Assembly: GCA_035719045.1 (NCBI GenBank)
Contig: DASTGO010000407.1
Location: 1 to 6,873, forward strand
From: DASTGO01 sp035719045
GTDB taxonomy: Bacteria; Actinomycetota; Actinomycetes; Actinomycetales; Kineosporiaceae
Direction of reading: 5' to 3'
Length of the DNA: 6,873 bases
Of this stretch, positions 1 through 5,679 are shown one piece after another. The position numbers and the translations under genes were made by a program. A model generated the notes under the pieces. The model was not told the DNA's origin. It was given only the letters and a program-made list of their open reading frames with translations, and searched no databases. Each line of letters opens with the position of its first letter. Positions within the stretch are counted from its first letter, which is position 1.

Positions 1-35
1 GCCCCCGCGACCCCGCCGACGGAGGAGACCGACAT
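1..35 (-). CDS. fliE: Probable start of fliE (partial, runs off the left edge)
   Basis: An ATG at 33-35 on the minus strand overlaps the flgC stop codon by one base (TGATG), so translation is probably coupled. Only eleven codons are visible, reading MSVSSVGGVAG. A short, small-residue-rich N terminus fits FliE, the protein joining the MS ring to the rod, and flgB-flgC-fliE is a widely conserved gene order. The sequence shows only an open start in the right place; the name comes from context. Another basal-body gene is possible. Confidence 0.55.
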   Translation of the reverse strand, partial: MSVSSVGGVAG

Positions 36-433
36 CAGATGCGACCCATCTGGATGGCGGCCTGGTAGGTCTCCCGGACCCGGTCCAGGTTCGCGATGTT
101 CGCCTGGTAGCCGCGCTGGGCCATGATCATGTCGGTCAGCTGCTCACCGAGGTCGATGTCCGGCAGCCGGACGTAGCCCTTGGCGTCGGCGAGCGGATGG
201 TTCGGGTCGTAGACCATGCGGCCGTTGGCGTCGCCGAGGGCGACCCCTGCCACCGCCACCCCCGCCCCGGTGGAGCCGTTCTCGACCGACTGCGCCACCA
301 CGTAGCGGGCCTGGAACGCCGGGTCGGCGGTGCGGCGCACGGTGTTGACGTTGGCGATGTTGTCCGACAGCGCATCCATCCAGGTCTGGTGGACGTGCAT
401 CGAGGACCCGATCACGGACAGGGCGTCGAACAT
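35..433 (-). CDS. flgC: Flagellar basal-body proximal rod protein FlgC
   Basis: FlgC is a proximal rod subunit exported by the flagellar type III system and assembled above FliE and FlgB. The 132-residue product has the expected length and both diagnostic ends. Near the N terminus (about residues 20-31) is DALSDNIANVNT, the rod/hook family signature. Near the C terminus are YDPNHPLADAKGYV (about 75-88) and MIMAQRGYQANIANLD (about 102-117), typical of FlgC. There is no cysteine, as is usual for axial flagellar proteins. The ATG lies 6 nt after the flgB stop. Its best ribosome site, GGGGAG at 445-450, is inside flgB and 11 nt from the start, so coupling to flgB is likely. Its own stop overlaps the next start. 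Identification is firm. Confidence 0.96.
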   Translation of the reverse strand: MFDALSVIGSSMHVHQTWMDALSDNIANVNTVRRTADPAFQARYVVAQSVENGSTGAGVAVAGVALGDANGRMVYDPNHPLADAKGYVRLPDIDLGEQLTDMIMAQRGYQANIANLDRVRETYQAAIQMGRI

Positions 434-439
434 GGCGCG

Positions 440-787
440 TCACGCTCCCCGGGCCGCGGAGCGCCACAGGGTGAACCGGTCGCCCACCGCCCGCAACGCC
501 AGGTCGTACTGCATCTGGGTCTGCACCCCGAGCACCGTCTCGGCGTTGAGGTCGACGTTGTTGCCGTTGAGTCCGGCCGGGTCGCCGGTGTAGAAGGCGG
601 ACGGTGCAGCGGTCAGCGGGTTGTCCCCGTTGTTCAGTGCCTGGCGCAGTTGGCCCTCGAAGGCCACCCGGCGGGCGTTGAAGTACGGCGTGTTGACGTT
701 GGCGATGTTGTCGCTGATGGCCTGTTCGCGTGCGGACAGACCGCGCAGGGCGGCCTGCAGCGCATCGACGGAGACGTCTTCGAGCAT
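440..787 (-). CDS. flgB: Flagellar basal-body rod protein FlgB
   Basis: FlgB is a proximal rod subunit of the flagellar basal body. The product, starting MLEDVSVDALQAAL, is 115 residues, close to the family's usual length. The family signature SDNIANVNTPYF is at about residues 25-36, followed by a FEGQLRQAL helix. The C-terminal half has GNNVDLNAE and a helix running through MQYDLALRAVGDRF, as in other FlgB proteins. The frame stays open upstream to 1072, but that extension is Pro/Arg/Gly-rich with no family similarity. The ATG at 787 is the start that puts the conserved N-terminal helix in place; a modest AGGGG lies 6 nt before it. It is the first gene of the flgB-flgC-fliE run, facing away from the glycosyltransferase gene. 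Confidence 0.95.
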   Translation of the reverse strand: MLEDVSVDALQAALRGLSAREQAISDNIANVNTPYFNARRVAFEGQLRQALNNGDNPLTAAPSAFYTGDPAGLNGNNVDLNAETVLGVQTQMQYDLALRAVGDRFTLWRSAARGA

Positions 788-905
788 CCCGGACCCCTGA
801 ACCTCGGCACCGTGGCCGTCCGGTGGTCCTGCACCTGGCCTGCCACTGCAGTCCCGGTGCCCGGCCCGCCCGGCCGTGCGGTGCGGTGGACTGATGTCCC
901 TTGTG

Positions 906-920
906 TGCCAATCCCTGGCA
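906..920. promoter_or_regulatory. Short inverted repeat TGCCA-N5-TGGCA, operator-like
   Basis: Perfect 5-bp arms (906-910 and 916-920) are separated by 5 bp, about 120 bp before the flgB start. The size and symmetry suit a dimeric regulator. Nothing in the window identifies a protein that would bind it, and arms this short can occur by chance in GC-rich DNA. Confidence 0.2.
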
Positions 921-1008
921 CGTCCGAGCGGTCCTTGCTCCTGAGTGCCTTCGGCAGGCGGGGGCCAGAATCTTGAGCGGCCGAACGGGGTGGCGGGGTG
1001 GGTTCCAC

Positions 1009-1036
1009 CGATCGGCCCAGCACGAAAACCGTTGCA
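1009..1036 (-). promoter_or_regulatory. Possible sigma-28 promoter facing flgB
   Basis: On the minus strand, TGCAA (1032-1036) is followed after exactly 15 nt by GCCGATCG (1009-1016). The spacing equals that of the fliC promoter in this window and the first six bases of the -10 box agree. The -35 and the last -10 bases are weaker. It would give a leader of about 215 nt before flgB. Early rod genes are often not sigma-28 dependent, so this is tentative. Confidence 0.35.
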
Positions 1037-1129
1037 GCGCCGGGCATGTCCCGCACACCCCGGCGCGCTCACCCATCCGGTCTAGCCCGCCCCGGTGGTG
1101 CTGTCACGGGCCTTCGCGGCGGTGGCGGT

Positions 1130-1156
1130 TCACCCGGGCGGTGGCGGTGCCGATAT
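1130..1156 (+). promoter_or_regulatory. Probable sigma-28 (FliA/WhiG-type) promoter of the glycosyltransferase gene, leaderless
   Basis: GCCGATAT (1149-1156) matches the -10 element known for flagellar sigma factors of the FliA, SigD and WhiG family. TCAC (1130-1133) lies 15 nt upstream, where the fliC promoter has TCAA. Transcription would begin about 7 nt after the -10 box, essentially at the ATG at 1164, giving a leaderless message. Consistent with this, no AGGAGG-like site precedes the ATG; only a G run is present. The -10 box is half of the palindrome CCGATATCGG (1150-1159). Confidence 0.6.
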
Positions 1157-1163
1157 CGGGGGC

Positions 1164-2408
1164 ATGCCGACGTCGCGCCCCCTGCTGGCCGCCGCCTTGA
1201 TCGTCCGGGACGAGATCGCCGACCTGCCCGCCTGCCTGGCCAGCCTGAGCGGCGTCGTAGACGAGATCGTGGTGTATGACACCGGGTCCACCGACGAGAG
1301 TGTGGCGGTGGCCCGTGCCTGCGGAGCCCGGGTCGCGAAAGGCTTCTGGGCGCAGGACTTCGGCCGGGCCCGCAACACTGCCCTGGCGATGGCCCGGGCC
1401 GCCTGGGTGCTGTCGGTGGACGCCGACGAGCGGCTGGTCGCGGACCGGGCCCTGCTGCGCTCCGTGCTCACCCGGGCCCGGTCGACCGACGTCTTCATGG
1501 TCCGGATCCACAACCTGCGCGAGTCCGACAGCTACGACCATCCCGGACCCCGGCTGCTGCGCCGGGAGGCGGTGGCGTGGGCGGGGGCGCTGCACGAGCA
1601 TCCGGTCCGCCGCGACGGGCGGGCCGTGCGCTCGGAACAACTGCCGGCCTCGGCCGCCCGGCTGGACCACCTCGGGTACGCCGATCCGCAGACCCGGCAG
1701 GCGAAGGCGCGCCGCAATCTCGCGATCGCCCAGGCCCAGGTGGATGCGCTCGCGGCGGCCGCCGAACCGGATCCGGCGACCGTCCTGCCCGCCCTGCTCA
1801 ACCTCGGTCGCAGCGCCGCCCTGGTCGGCGACCTGCAACGGGCGGTGGACGCCTTCGAGACCATCCGCGAGCTGGGACCTGGTACGCAGGAACGGGTCTG
1901 GGCGACCGATGCCCTCGCCCAGGTCCTGGTCGGCACCGGCCACGACGAGGCGGTGTTCGTGCTCGCCGAGGAGCTGCGCCGGTCCGGCGTGGACCCCGGC
2001 TACTGCGACTGGCTGACCGCCCAGGCACTGCTGCACGTGGACCGCCCGGCCGAGGCGCTCACCCTGCTGCGCGGGATCGACCGGCTCGTGGACTCCGCGG
2101 GCCGGATCCTCGAACCCGGGGCCCTGCCCGACGCCCGCGCCGTCGCTGCGGGACGGGTCGGGGAACTGGAGGAGGCGACGGCCTGCCTGGTGCAGGCGAT
2201 GGCCGTGCACGGGCGGATCGCCGGGCGCGGACCGGCCCTGCTGCAGCTGTGGGACGGGCGGCCGCCCTCGGCCCTGGCCCGGCTGCTCGCCGAACTGGCC
2301 ACCCCGCACACCCTTGCGCTGCTGCTGGCCGAACTGCACACGTGCCCCGAGCCCGGACCGCAGCTGGCGGAGCTGCTCGCCGCGCTGACCGCCGTCCCTG
2401 CCGGCTGA
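1164..2408 (+). CDS. Family-2 glycosyltransferase, candidate flagellin glycosyltransferase
   Basis: The 414-residue product is a cytoplasmic GT-A enzyme with no signal peptide or membrane segment. Residues 1-180 form the catalytic domain: ALIVRDE at 11-17, VDEIVVYDTGSTDES at 32-46 (nucleotide binding), DFGRARNTAL at 65-74, the metal-binding DADE at 86-89, WAGALHEHP at 139-147 and LDHLGY at 167-172. This order is typical of GT2 proteins that act on proteins or peptides, including the SunS-like group. A KARRNLAIAQAQ helix follows. Residues from about 200 to the end are Ala/Leu-rich helices resembling degenerate TPR repeats, possibly for acceptor binding. The frame is open upstream to a GTG at 1095, but similarity begins at the ATG at 1164 and the promoter fits only that start. 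The donor and acceptor sugars are unknown. A role in O-glycosylating flagellin is inferred from the flagellar setting and the sigma-28-like box. The stop codon lies inside a tandem repeat. Confidence 0.85.
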   Translation: MPTSRPLLAAALIVRDEIADLPACLASLSGVVDEIVVYDTGSTDESVAVARACGARVAKGFWAQDFGRARNTALAMARAAWVLSVDADERLVADRALLRSVLTRARSTDVFMVRIHNLRESDSYDHPGPRLLRREAVAWAGALHEHPVRRDGRAVRSEQLPASAARLDHLGYADPQTRQAKARRNLAIAQAQVDALAAAAEPDPATVLPALLNLGRSAALVGDLQRAVDAFETIRELGPGTQERVWATDALAQVLVGTGHDEAVFVLAEELRRSGVDPGYCDWLTAQALLHVDRPAEALTLLRGIDRLVDSAGRILEPGALPDARAVAAGRVGELEEATACLVQAMAVHGRIAGRGPALLQLWDGRPPSALARLLAELATPHTLALLLAELHTCPEPGPQLAELLAALTAVPAG

Positions 2409-2500
2409 TCCGGTGGGCGCGGTGGGCTGATCCGGTGGGCACGGTGGGCGCGGTGGGCTGATCCGGTGGGCACGGTGGGCTGATCCGGTGGGCACGATGG
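2405..2500. repeat. 22-bp tandem repeat, four copies, GGTGGGC-rich
   Basis: Copies begin with CTGATCCGGTGGGC at 2405, 2427, 2458 and 2480. Units are 22 bp, except that the second carries an extra 9-bp CGCGGTGGG block (31 bp), and the fourth diverges after CACGATGG. Each unit is itself built from 9-bp CGGTGGGC-type blocks, so it probably grew by slippage. The TGA inside the first copy is the stop codon of the glycosyltransferase gene. Its function is unknown. Confidence 0.9.
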
Positions 2501-2535
2501 CACATCGCGCCCGCAAAGTGGGCACGATGGCACAT
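2488..2535. repeat. 18-bp direct repeat, 30-bp period, with a terminator-like hairpin
   Basis: GTGGGCACGATGGCACAT occurs exactly at 2488-2505 and 2518-2535. The first copy fuses with the end of the 22-bp array. The second is followed by GTGCCC (2537-2542), which can pair with GGGCAC (2520-2525) over an 11-nt loop. That is a weak terminator candidate for the plus-strand glycosyltransferase gene; there is no T run. Confidence 0.7.
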
Positions 2536-2545
2536 GGTGCCCGGC

Positions 2546-2646
2546 AGAAGTGAGTGTGGTCGTTCATGCGGGGCCCGGTTGCCTGCCTGGGGTGGAGGAT
2601 CGCGACCGTTTCCGTGGGATGCGATTGAGCTGGAAGACATTTCGGG
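2546..2646. other. Gene-free spacer between two repeat arrays
   Basis: About 100 bp between the arrays. I see no start/ribosome-site combination, no strong hairpin and no promoter box that I would defend. Short open frames cross it on both strands, but they run straight into the repeats and have no recognisable protein features. Confidence 0.5.
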
Positions 2647-2850
2647 CCCGTCCCGCGGAACTCCTTCCGGGGGAACTTGTCCCGCGGGAACCCATCTCGC
2701 GGGGACCCATTGCGCGGGAACCTGTTTCGCGGGACCCGTTGTGTGGAAACCGGTCCCGCGAAACTCGTTGTGTGGCAACCTGTCCCGCAAAACTCGTTGT
2801 GTGGCAACCGGTTCCGCGGAACCCCTTCCCCGGGAACCCGTTCCGTGAGA
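2647..2850. repeat. Array of about 14 degenerate palindromic 14-15 bp units
   Basis: Head-to-tail units approximate C-N-GTTCCGCGGGAAC. The first five or six are 15 bp; after about 2722 they alternate 14 and 15 bp, giving a 29-bp higher-order period. In that part AAACTCGTTGTGTGGCAACC recurs exactly at 2761-2780 and 2790-2809, with a diverged third copy from 2737. Many units are imperfect inverted repeats: GGTTCCGCGGAACC (2810-2823) is a perfect palindrome, while GTTG-N5-CAAC units keep pairing with different bases. The array begins 7 bp past the stop of the last filament-module gene and is convergent with the glycosyltransferase. It may act in termination or mRNA end protection, or bind a protein; none of this is shown. 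Confidence 0.9.
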
Positions 2851-2856
2851 GCCGGG

Positions 2857-3189
2857 TCAGCCGCTGACGTCGCAGTGGGCACCGAGGGTGATCGCCGTGG
2901 CGGACGCGCCCCGGGGCCGGTTGGCCGGCAGGGCGTGCAGTTCGCTGCGCACCCCGTCCATCCGCTGCTCGACGGTGTGTGCGGAGACCATCATCCGGGC
3001 CATCAACGTGTCCCGGCGGCCCAGGGTGTGGTCCGGTGGCGGCACCGACGGGGGTTCGGGAGCGCGCCACACCGGCAGCCCGCCCTCGGCGAGCGTGTGT
3101 TCCAGCACCTCCAGCAGCCCCTCGAGGGTGTCGAGGTAGGCGTCCCAGGCGTCGCCGCGGGAGAGGGCCGCGTTCCGTGCGCTGTTCAT
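2857..3189 (-). CDS. Small helical protein after fliS, FliT-like chaperone candidate
   Basis: The product is 110 residues, starting MNSARNAALSRGDAW. Two amphipathic helical stretches, WDAYLDTLEGLLEVLEHTLA (15-34) and roughly RRDTLMARMMVSAHTVEQRM (58-77), are separated by a Pro-rich linker (44-52). A short tail ends with one cysteine at 106. Size, helical make-up and position directly after fliS resemble FliT or FlgN export chaperones, which guard FliD or hook-associated proteins. I see no diagnostic motif, so the role is inferred from context. The ATG at 3189 has GGAG 4 nt upstream, rather close. The frame extends to an ATG at 3330, but that overlaps fliS and is Arg/Gly/Pro-rich. It lies 50 nt after fliS and is probably the last gene of the filament module. 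Confidence 0.7.
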   Translation of the reverse strand: MNSARNAALSRGDAWDAYLDTLEGLLEVLEHTLAEGGLPVWRAPEPPSVPPPDHTLGRRDTLMARMMVSAHTVEQRMDGVRSELHALPANRPRGASATAITLGAHCDVSG

Positions 3190-3239
3190 GATGCTCCGAT
3201 GCTCGATCCCCGGGCGGATCTCCCGCGGGCGGATGTGGT

Positions 3240-3641
3240 TCAGGCGACCGGGACCGGCCGGCCGGACAGTGCCCGCCCGGTGGCCACCTCGTGCCAGGCG
3301 TCGCGCAGCGGCTCCAGCAGTTGCCGGCACTGCGCGACCTGTTGCGGGGCGTCATGGAGCCGCGCCTGCATGAGCTCACCGACCATCCACAGGTACAGCC
3401 GGCTCAGGGACTCGCCCTCCGGCCACACCTCCAGGTCGAGGGTGGCGTGCAGTTCCAGCAGGATCTCCTGCGCGTGGCCGAGCCGTTCCCCGACCGTCGC
3501 GGGATCCCTGCGGCCCATGGCGTCCTCGGCCGAGGCCAGGTCGACGACGAGCCGGTCGTAGAGCATCGTGACCAGCCGGGCCGGGGACACCGTCTGGGTG
3601 GCGTCGCTGGCATACCGGGCCTGGGCCAGTCCGTACGACAT
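3240..3641 (-). CDS. fliS: Flagellin export chaperone FliS
   Basis: FliS binds the C-terminal disordered end of flagellin in the cytoplasm, stops premature polymerisation and delivers it to the export gate. The 133-residue product has the family's length and pattern: SYGLAQARYASDATQTVSPARLVTMLYDRL at the N terminus in the order seen in FliS, with SPARLVTMLYD the most telling part (about 19-29). Next come HAQEILLELHATLDLE (about 56-71), LYLWMVGELMQA (about 82-93) and a final LRDAWHEV. The ATG at 3641 has AGGAGGA at 3651-3657, 9 nt upstream. It follows fliD by 65 nt, in which I see no promoter, so co-transcription is likely. Confidence 0.96.
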   Translation of the reverse strand: MSYGLAQARYASDATQTVSPARLVTMLYDRLVVDLASAEDAMGRRDPATVGERLGHAQEILLELHATLDLEVWPEGESLSRLYLWMVGELMQARLHDAPQQVAQCRQLLEPLRDAWHEVATGRALSGRPVPVA

Positions 3642-3706
3642 CGGGTCTCATCCTCCTGGGGCGTCGCGCCGGGGGCGCCGGATGGGGCGGCGGTGGACGG
3701 GCCCGG

Positions 3707-5578
3707 TCAGCCCGAACTGCTGGTGGTGGTGCTGCCGAGCATGTTCGTGCTCAGGCCGGAGATCGCGCTCATGGACGACTTCAGCTGCGCCAGCGTCGTC
3801 TCCATGGTGGTGAACTGCCGGGTCAGCGTCTCCCGGTAGGCGGTCAGTCGCAGGTTCCAGCTGTCGATCTGGTCCTGGATGTCCTTGATCTCGGTCTGCT
3901 GCCCCTGCTGGGCGGTGACCAGCGAGCCGGTGGTGCTGTTCGTGGCGTCGGAGACCAGGGTCGCGAACCGCTGGGCCAGGCCCGGGGTGTACGTGACGCT
4001 GCCGACGTTGCCGGTGGTGGCGGCGATGTCCGCTGCGGTGGTCGAGACCTTCAGGGACAGCCCGGACGCCGGGTCCCCGCTCCCGGTCAGCGAGAGCACG
4101 TCCCCCAGCCCGGTGGCGGCCGCGCCGTTGATGGTCCCCGCGACGTCCTGGCCGGCGGTGACCTTGGTGCCCAGCCCGGCGTCGAAGGTGACGCTGAAGG
4201 CGCCGGCGGCGCCGAAGCCCGCGGCGCTGAAGGTCATCACACCGGCGTTGTTCACCGCGGTGATGCCGAGGCCCGCCGCGGCGGACTGCTGGTTGAGTGC
4301 GGCGACCGCGGTGTCGATGGTGTCGCCGCCCTGCCCGACGAACGAGATCAGGGTGGCGCCGCGACTGAGGTTGATGGTGTGCCCGACGACGTTGCCGCCG
4401 GCCGGGGTCACCGTCCACGACTCCCGCTGGGCGGCCTGGGTGACCTTGACCGCGTACGTCCCGCCGCGGGTGGCGTCGGTGTTCCCGGCGAGGGTGACCG
4501 CCGTGTTCGGCGCGAGCGCGTTGCGGGCGAAGGCCGACTTCGCACCGAAGGCCTGGGCGACCGCGTTCGCGTCGGCCGCGTACGCCGCCGTGAACTCGGT
4601 CTGGCTGAAGGTGAGCGTGCCGTCGCGGGTGACGTGGACGCCGGCGGCTCCGGCGGTGGAGACCGCGCTGAGGAGGTTCTGCTGCAGGGCCCGCGCCGCG
4701 CTCTCGCCGAGCAGCGGTCCGCCGGTCTTCTTGACGGCGTCGTAGGCGGTCTGCTGGCCGACGTAGTTCAGGACGGTGTTGGCCGCGTCCACCATCTTCT
4801 GGACCTTGGCCGCGATCGCCGAACCGTCCACGGTCGAGCCGACGGTCACCCCGTTCACGCCGGGCTTGCTCACCGTGAACGACAGGCCGGGGACCAGGGA
4901 GGAGAACGTGTTGGTCGAGGACGTCGCGTCGTACGCCGTCATCGGGTCGGTGCCGATGTGGATCCGGGCGTCGGTGCCGGTGGTGAGGATGTTCATGGCG
5001 CTGAACCCGGCCGGGCCGGTGAGCGTGAACGCGGAGTCCGCGCCCGTCACCGAGGACGCCACCTGGAGCCGGTACTGGCCGGGGGCGACCTGGACGGCGG
5101 CGGCCTTGAAACCGGTGCCGGAGTTGTTGATCGCTGACACCACGTCCGACAGTGATCCCGTCCCGACGTTGATCGTCGTCGCGGTCGCGCCGTGGGTCAG
5201 GGTCAGCGACCCGGTGGAGGCCACATCGGTGAGCGAGGTGTACGTGTTCGCCGAGACGAGGGTGTGTGCCCGGGCGATGTCGGTGACGTCGAAGGTGATC
5301 GACGTCGGGGTGGTCCCGCTGGCTGTCGCCGTGACCGACGTGTCGGAGGACGTCGCGGTGGTGCCCTGCCAGGCGGAGGTCTTCGCCAGGTCGGAGGAGA
5401 GGGTGGACAGCGTGTTCAGCTGGGTGATCAGCTGCCCGTAGGCGTCCGCGGTCTTCTGGACCTTCGACTGCTTGGTCGCCAGCAGGGTCTGCTGCGCCTG
5501 CTGCACAGACACGAGCTGGTTGATCAGGGAGGCAGTGTCCAGCCCGGACACCGCGCCCGAGATCGACATCTGCGACAT
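3707..5578 (-). CDS. fliD: Flagellar filament cap protein FliD (HAP2)
   Basis: FliD forms the cap at the filament tip that folds and inserts flagellin. The N terminus carries ISGAVSGLDTASLINQLV (6-23), the FliD_N signature, followed by a coiled coil to about 70. The C terminus has the matching helices, QQTEIKDIQDQIDSW (560-574) and YRETLTRQFTTMETTLAQLK (581-600). At 623 residues it is longer than many FliD proteins. The middle has two related beta-rich modules, at about 91-187 and 372-465, and an AGTINGAAATGLG motif (480-492) of the flagellin-insert kind. No cysteine is present. AGGAGG (5585-5590) lies 6 nt before the ATG, an excellent ribosome site. It is 101 nt downstream of fliC, across a strong hairpin; no separate promoter is evident. 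Confidence 0.96.
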   Translation of the reverse strand: MSQMSISGAVSGLDTASLINQLVSVQQAQQTLLATKQSKVQKTADAYGQLITQLNTLSTLSSDLAKTSAWQGTTATSSDTSVTATASGTTPTSITFDVTDIARAHTLVSANTYTSLTDVASTGSLTLTHGATATTINVGTGSLSDVVSAINNSGTGFKAAAVQVAPGQYRLQVASSVTGADSAFTLTGPAGFSAMNILTTGTDARIHIGTDPMTAYDATSSTNTFSSLVPGLSFTVSKPGVNGVTVGSTVDGSAIAAKVQKMVDAANTVLNYVGQQTAYDAVKKTGGPLLGESAARALQQNLLSAVSTAGAAGVHVTRDGTLTFSQTEFTAAYAADANAVAQAFGAKSAFARNALAPNTAVTLAGNTDATRGGTYAVKVTQAAQRESWTVTPAGGNVVGHTINLSRGATLISFVGQGGDTIDTAVAALNQQSAAAGLGITAVNNAGVMTFSAAGFGAAGAFSVTFDAGLGTKVTAGQDVAGTINGAAATGLGDVLSLTGSGDPASGLSLKVSTTAADIAATTGNVGSVTYTPGLAQRFATLVSDATNSTTGSLVTAQQGQQTEIKDIQDQIDSWNLRLTAYRETLTRQFTTMETTLAQLKSSMSAISGLSTNMLGSTTTSSSG

Positions 5579-5613
5579 CTGGCCCCTCCTCGCCCCGACG
5601 GGTGGTGTGTGAT

Positions 5614-5673
5614 CACCCCGGGCCGGTCACCTGGCCCCGCTCGTGACGGGGCGCCGGCGACCGGCCCGGGGTG
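5614..5673 (-). terminator. Large nested hairpin between fliC and fliD (terminator or attenuator)
   Basis: A perfect 15-bp inverted repeat (5614-5628, CACCCCGGGCCGGTC, pairing with 5659-5673) encloses a second perfect 6-bp stem (5634-5639 with 5647-5652, loop of 7). On the minus strand it starts 7 nt after the fliC stop codon. No U run follows on either side, so a classic intrinsic terminator is not complete. Partial termination or protection of the fliC mRNA 3' end would both favour flagellin over the cap protein. Confidence 0.75.
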
Positions 5674-5679
5674 TCAGGC

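Larger units (their letters stand above)
788..1163. promoter_or_regulatory. Divergent promoter region between flgB and the glycosyltransferase gene
   Basis: These 376 bp separate two divergent start codons. I see no credible gene: open frames on both strands give Arg/Pro/Gly-rich products without recognisable motifs. It holds a good sigma-28-like site beside the glycosyltransferase start, a weaker one facing flgB, and a short TGCCA-N5-TGGCA inverted repeat at 906-920. A -24/-12 (sigma-54) promoter was looked for and not found. Confidence 0.6.

Noticed and set aside
197..976. 259-residue plus-strand frame across flgB and flgC
   Set aside because: It is the GC-bias shadow of two clearly recognisable rod genes and has no family features.
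788..1072. N-terminal extension of flgB to an upstream ATG
   Set aside because: It would add 95 Pro/Arg/Gly-rich residues to a family that is normally about 115-140 residues and begins at the conserved helix.
1095..1163. Upstream GTG start for the glycosyltransferase, adding 23 residues
   Set aside because: The extra residues are not part of the GT2 pattern, and the sigma-28 box with its predicted start point lies inside this stretch.
2405..2480. G-quadruplex in the GGTGGGC array
   Set aside because: G3 tracts are present, but loops of 6 and 10 nt make a canonical four-tract fold doubtful without testing.
2736..2823. CRISPR-like periodicity (29-bp period with a 20-bp exact repeat)
   Set aside because: The period leaves no room for unique spacers, the intervening 9 bp are themselves related, and no cas gene is seen.
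2647..2850. Multiple LexA/SOS boxes from GAAC...GTTC pairs
   Set aside because: The halves are separated by 2 bp instead of the 4 bp of Gram-positive LexA sites, and no gene start lies downstream.
2534..2867. Two overlapping plus-strand frames of about 105 residues through the palindromic array
   Set aside because: Their sequence is only translated repeat, neither has a good ribosome site, and the opposite strand reads open as well.
1104..2882. 592-residue open frame on the minus strand
   Set aside because: It is antisense to the glycosyltransferase and runs through both repeat arrays, whose mostly 15-bp units keep frames open. The product is low-complexity with no domain, and the plus-strand gene has clear catalytic motifs.
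3879..5441. Long plus-strand frames of 220-290 residues inside fliD
   Set aside because: They are antisense to a firmly identified FliD, have overlapping competing frames and no motifs.
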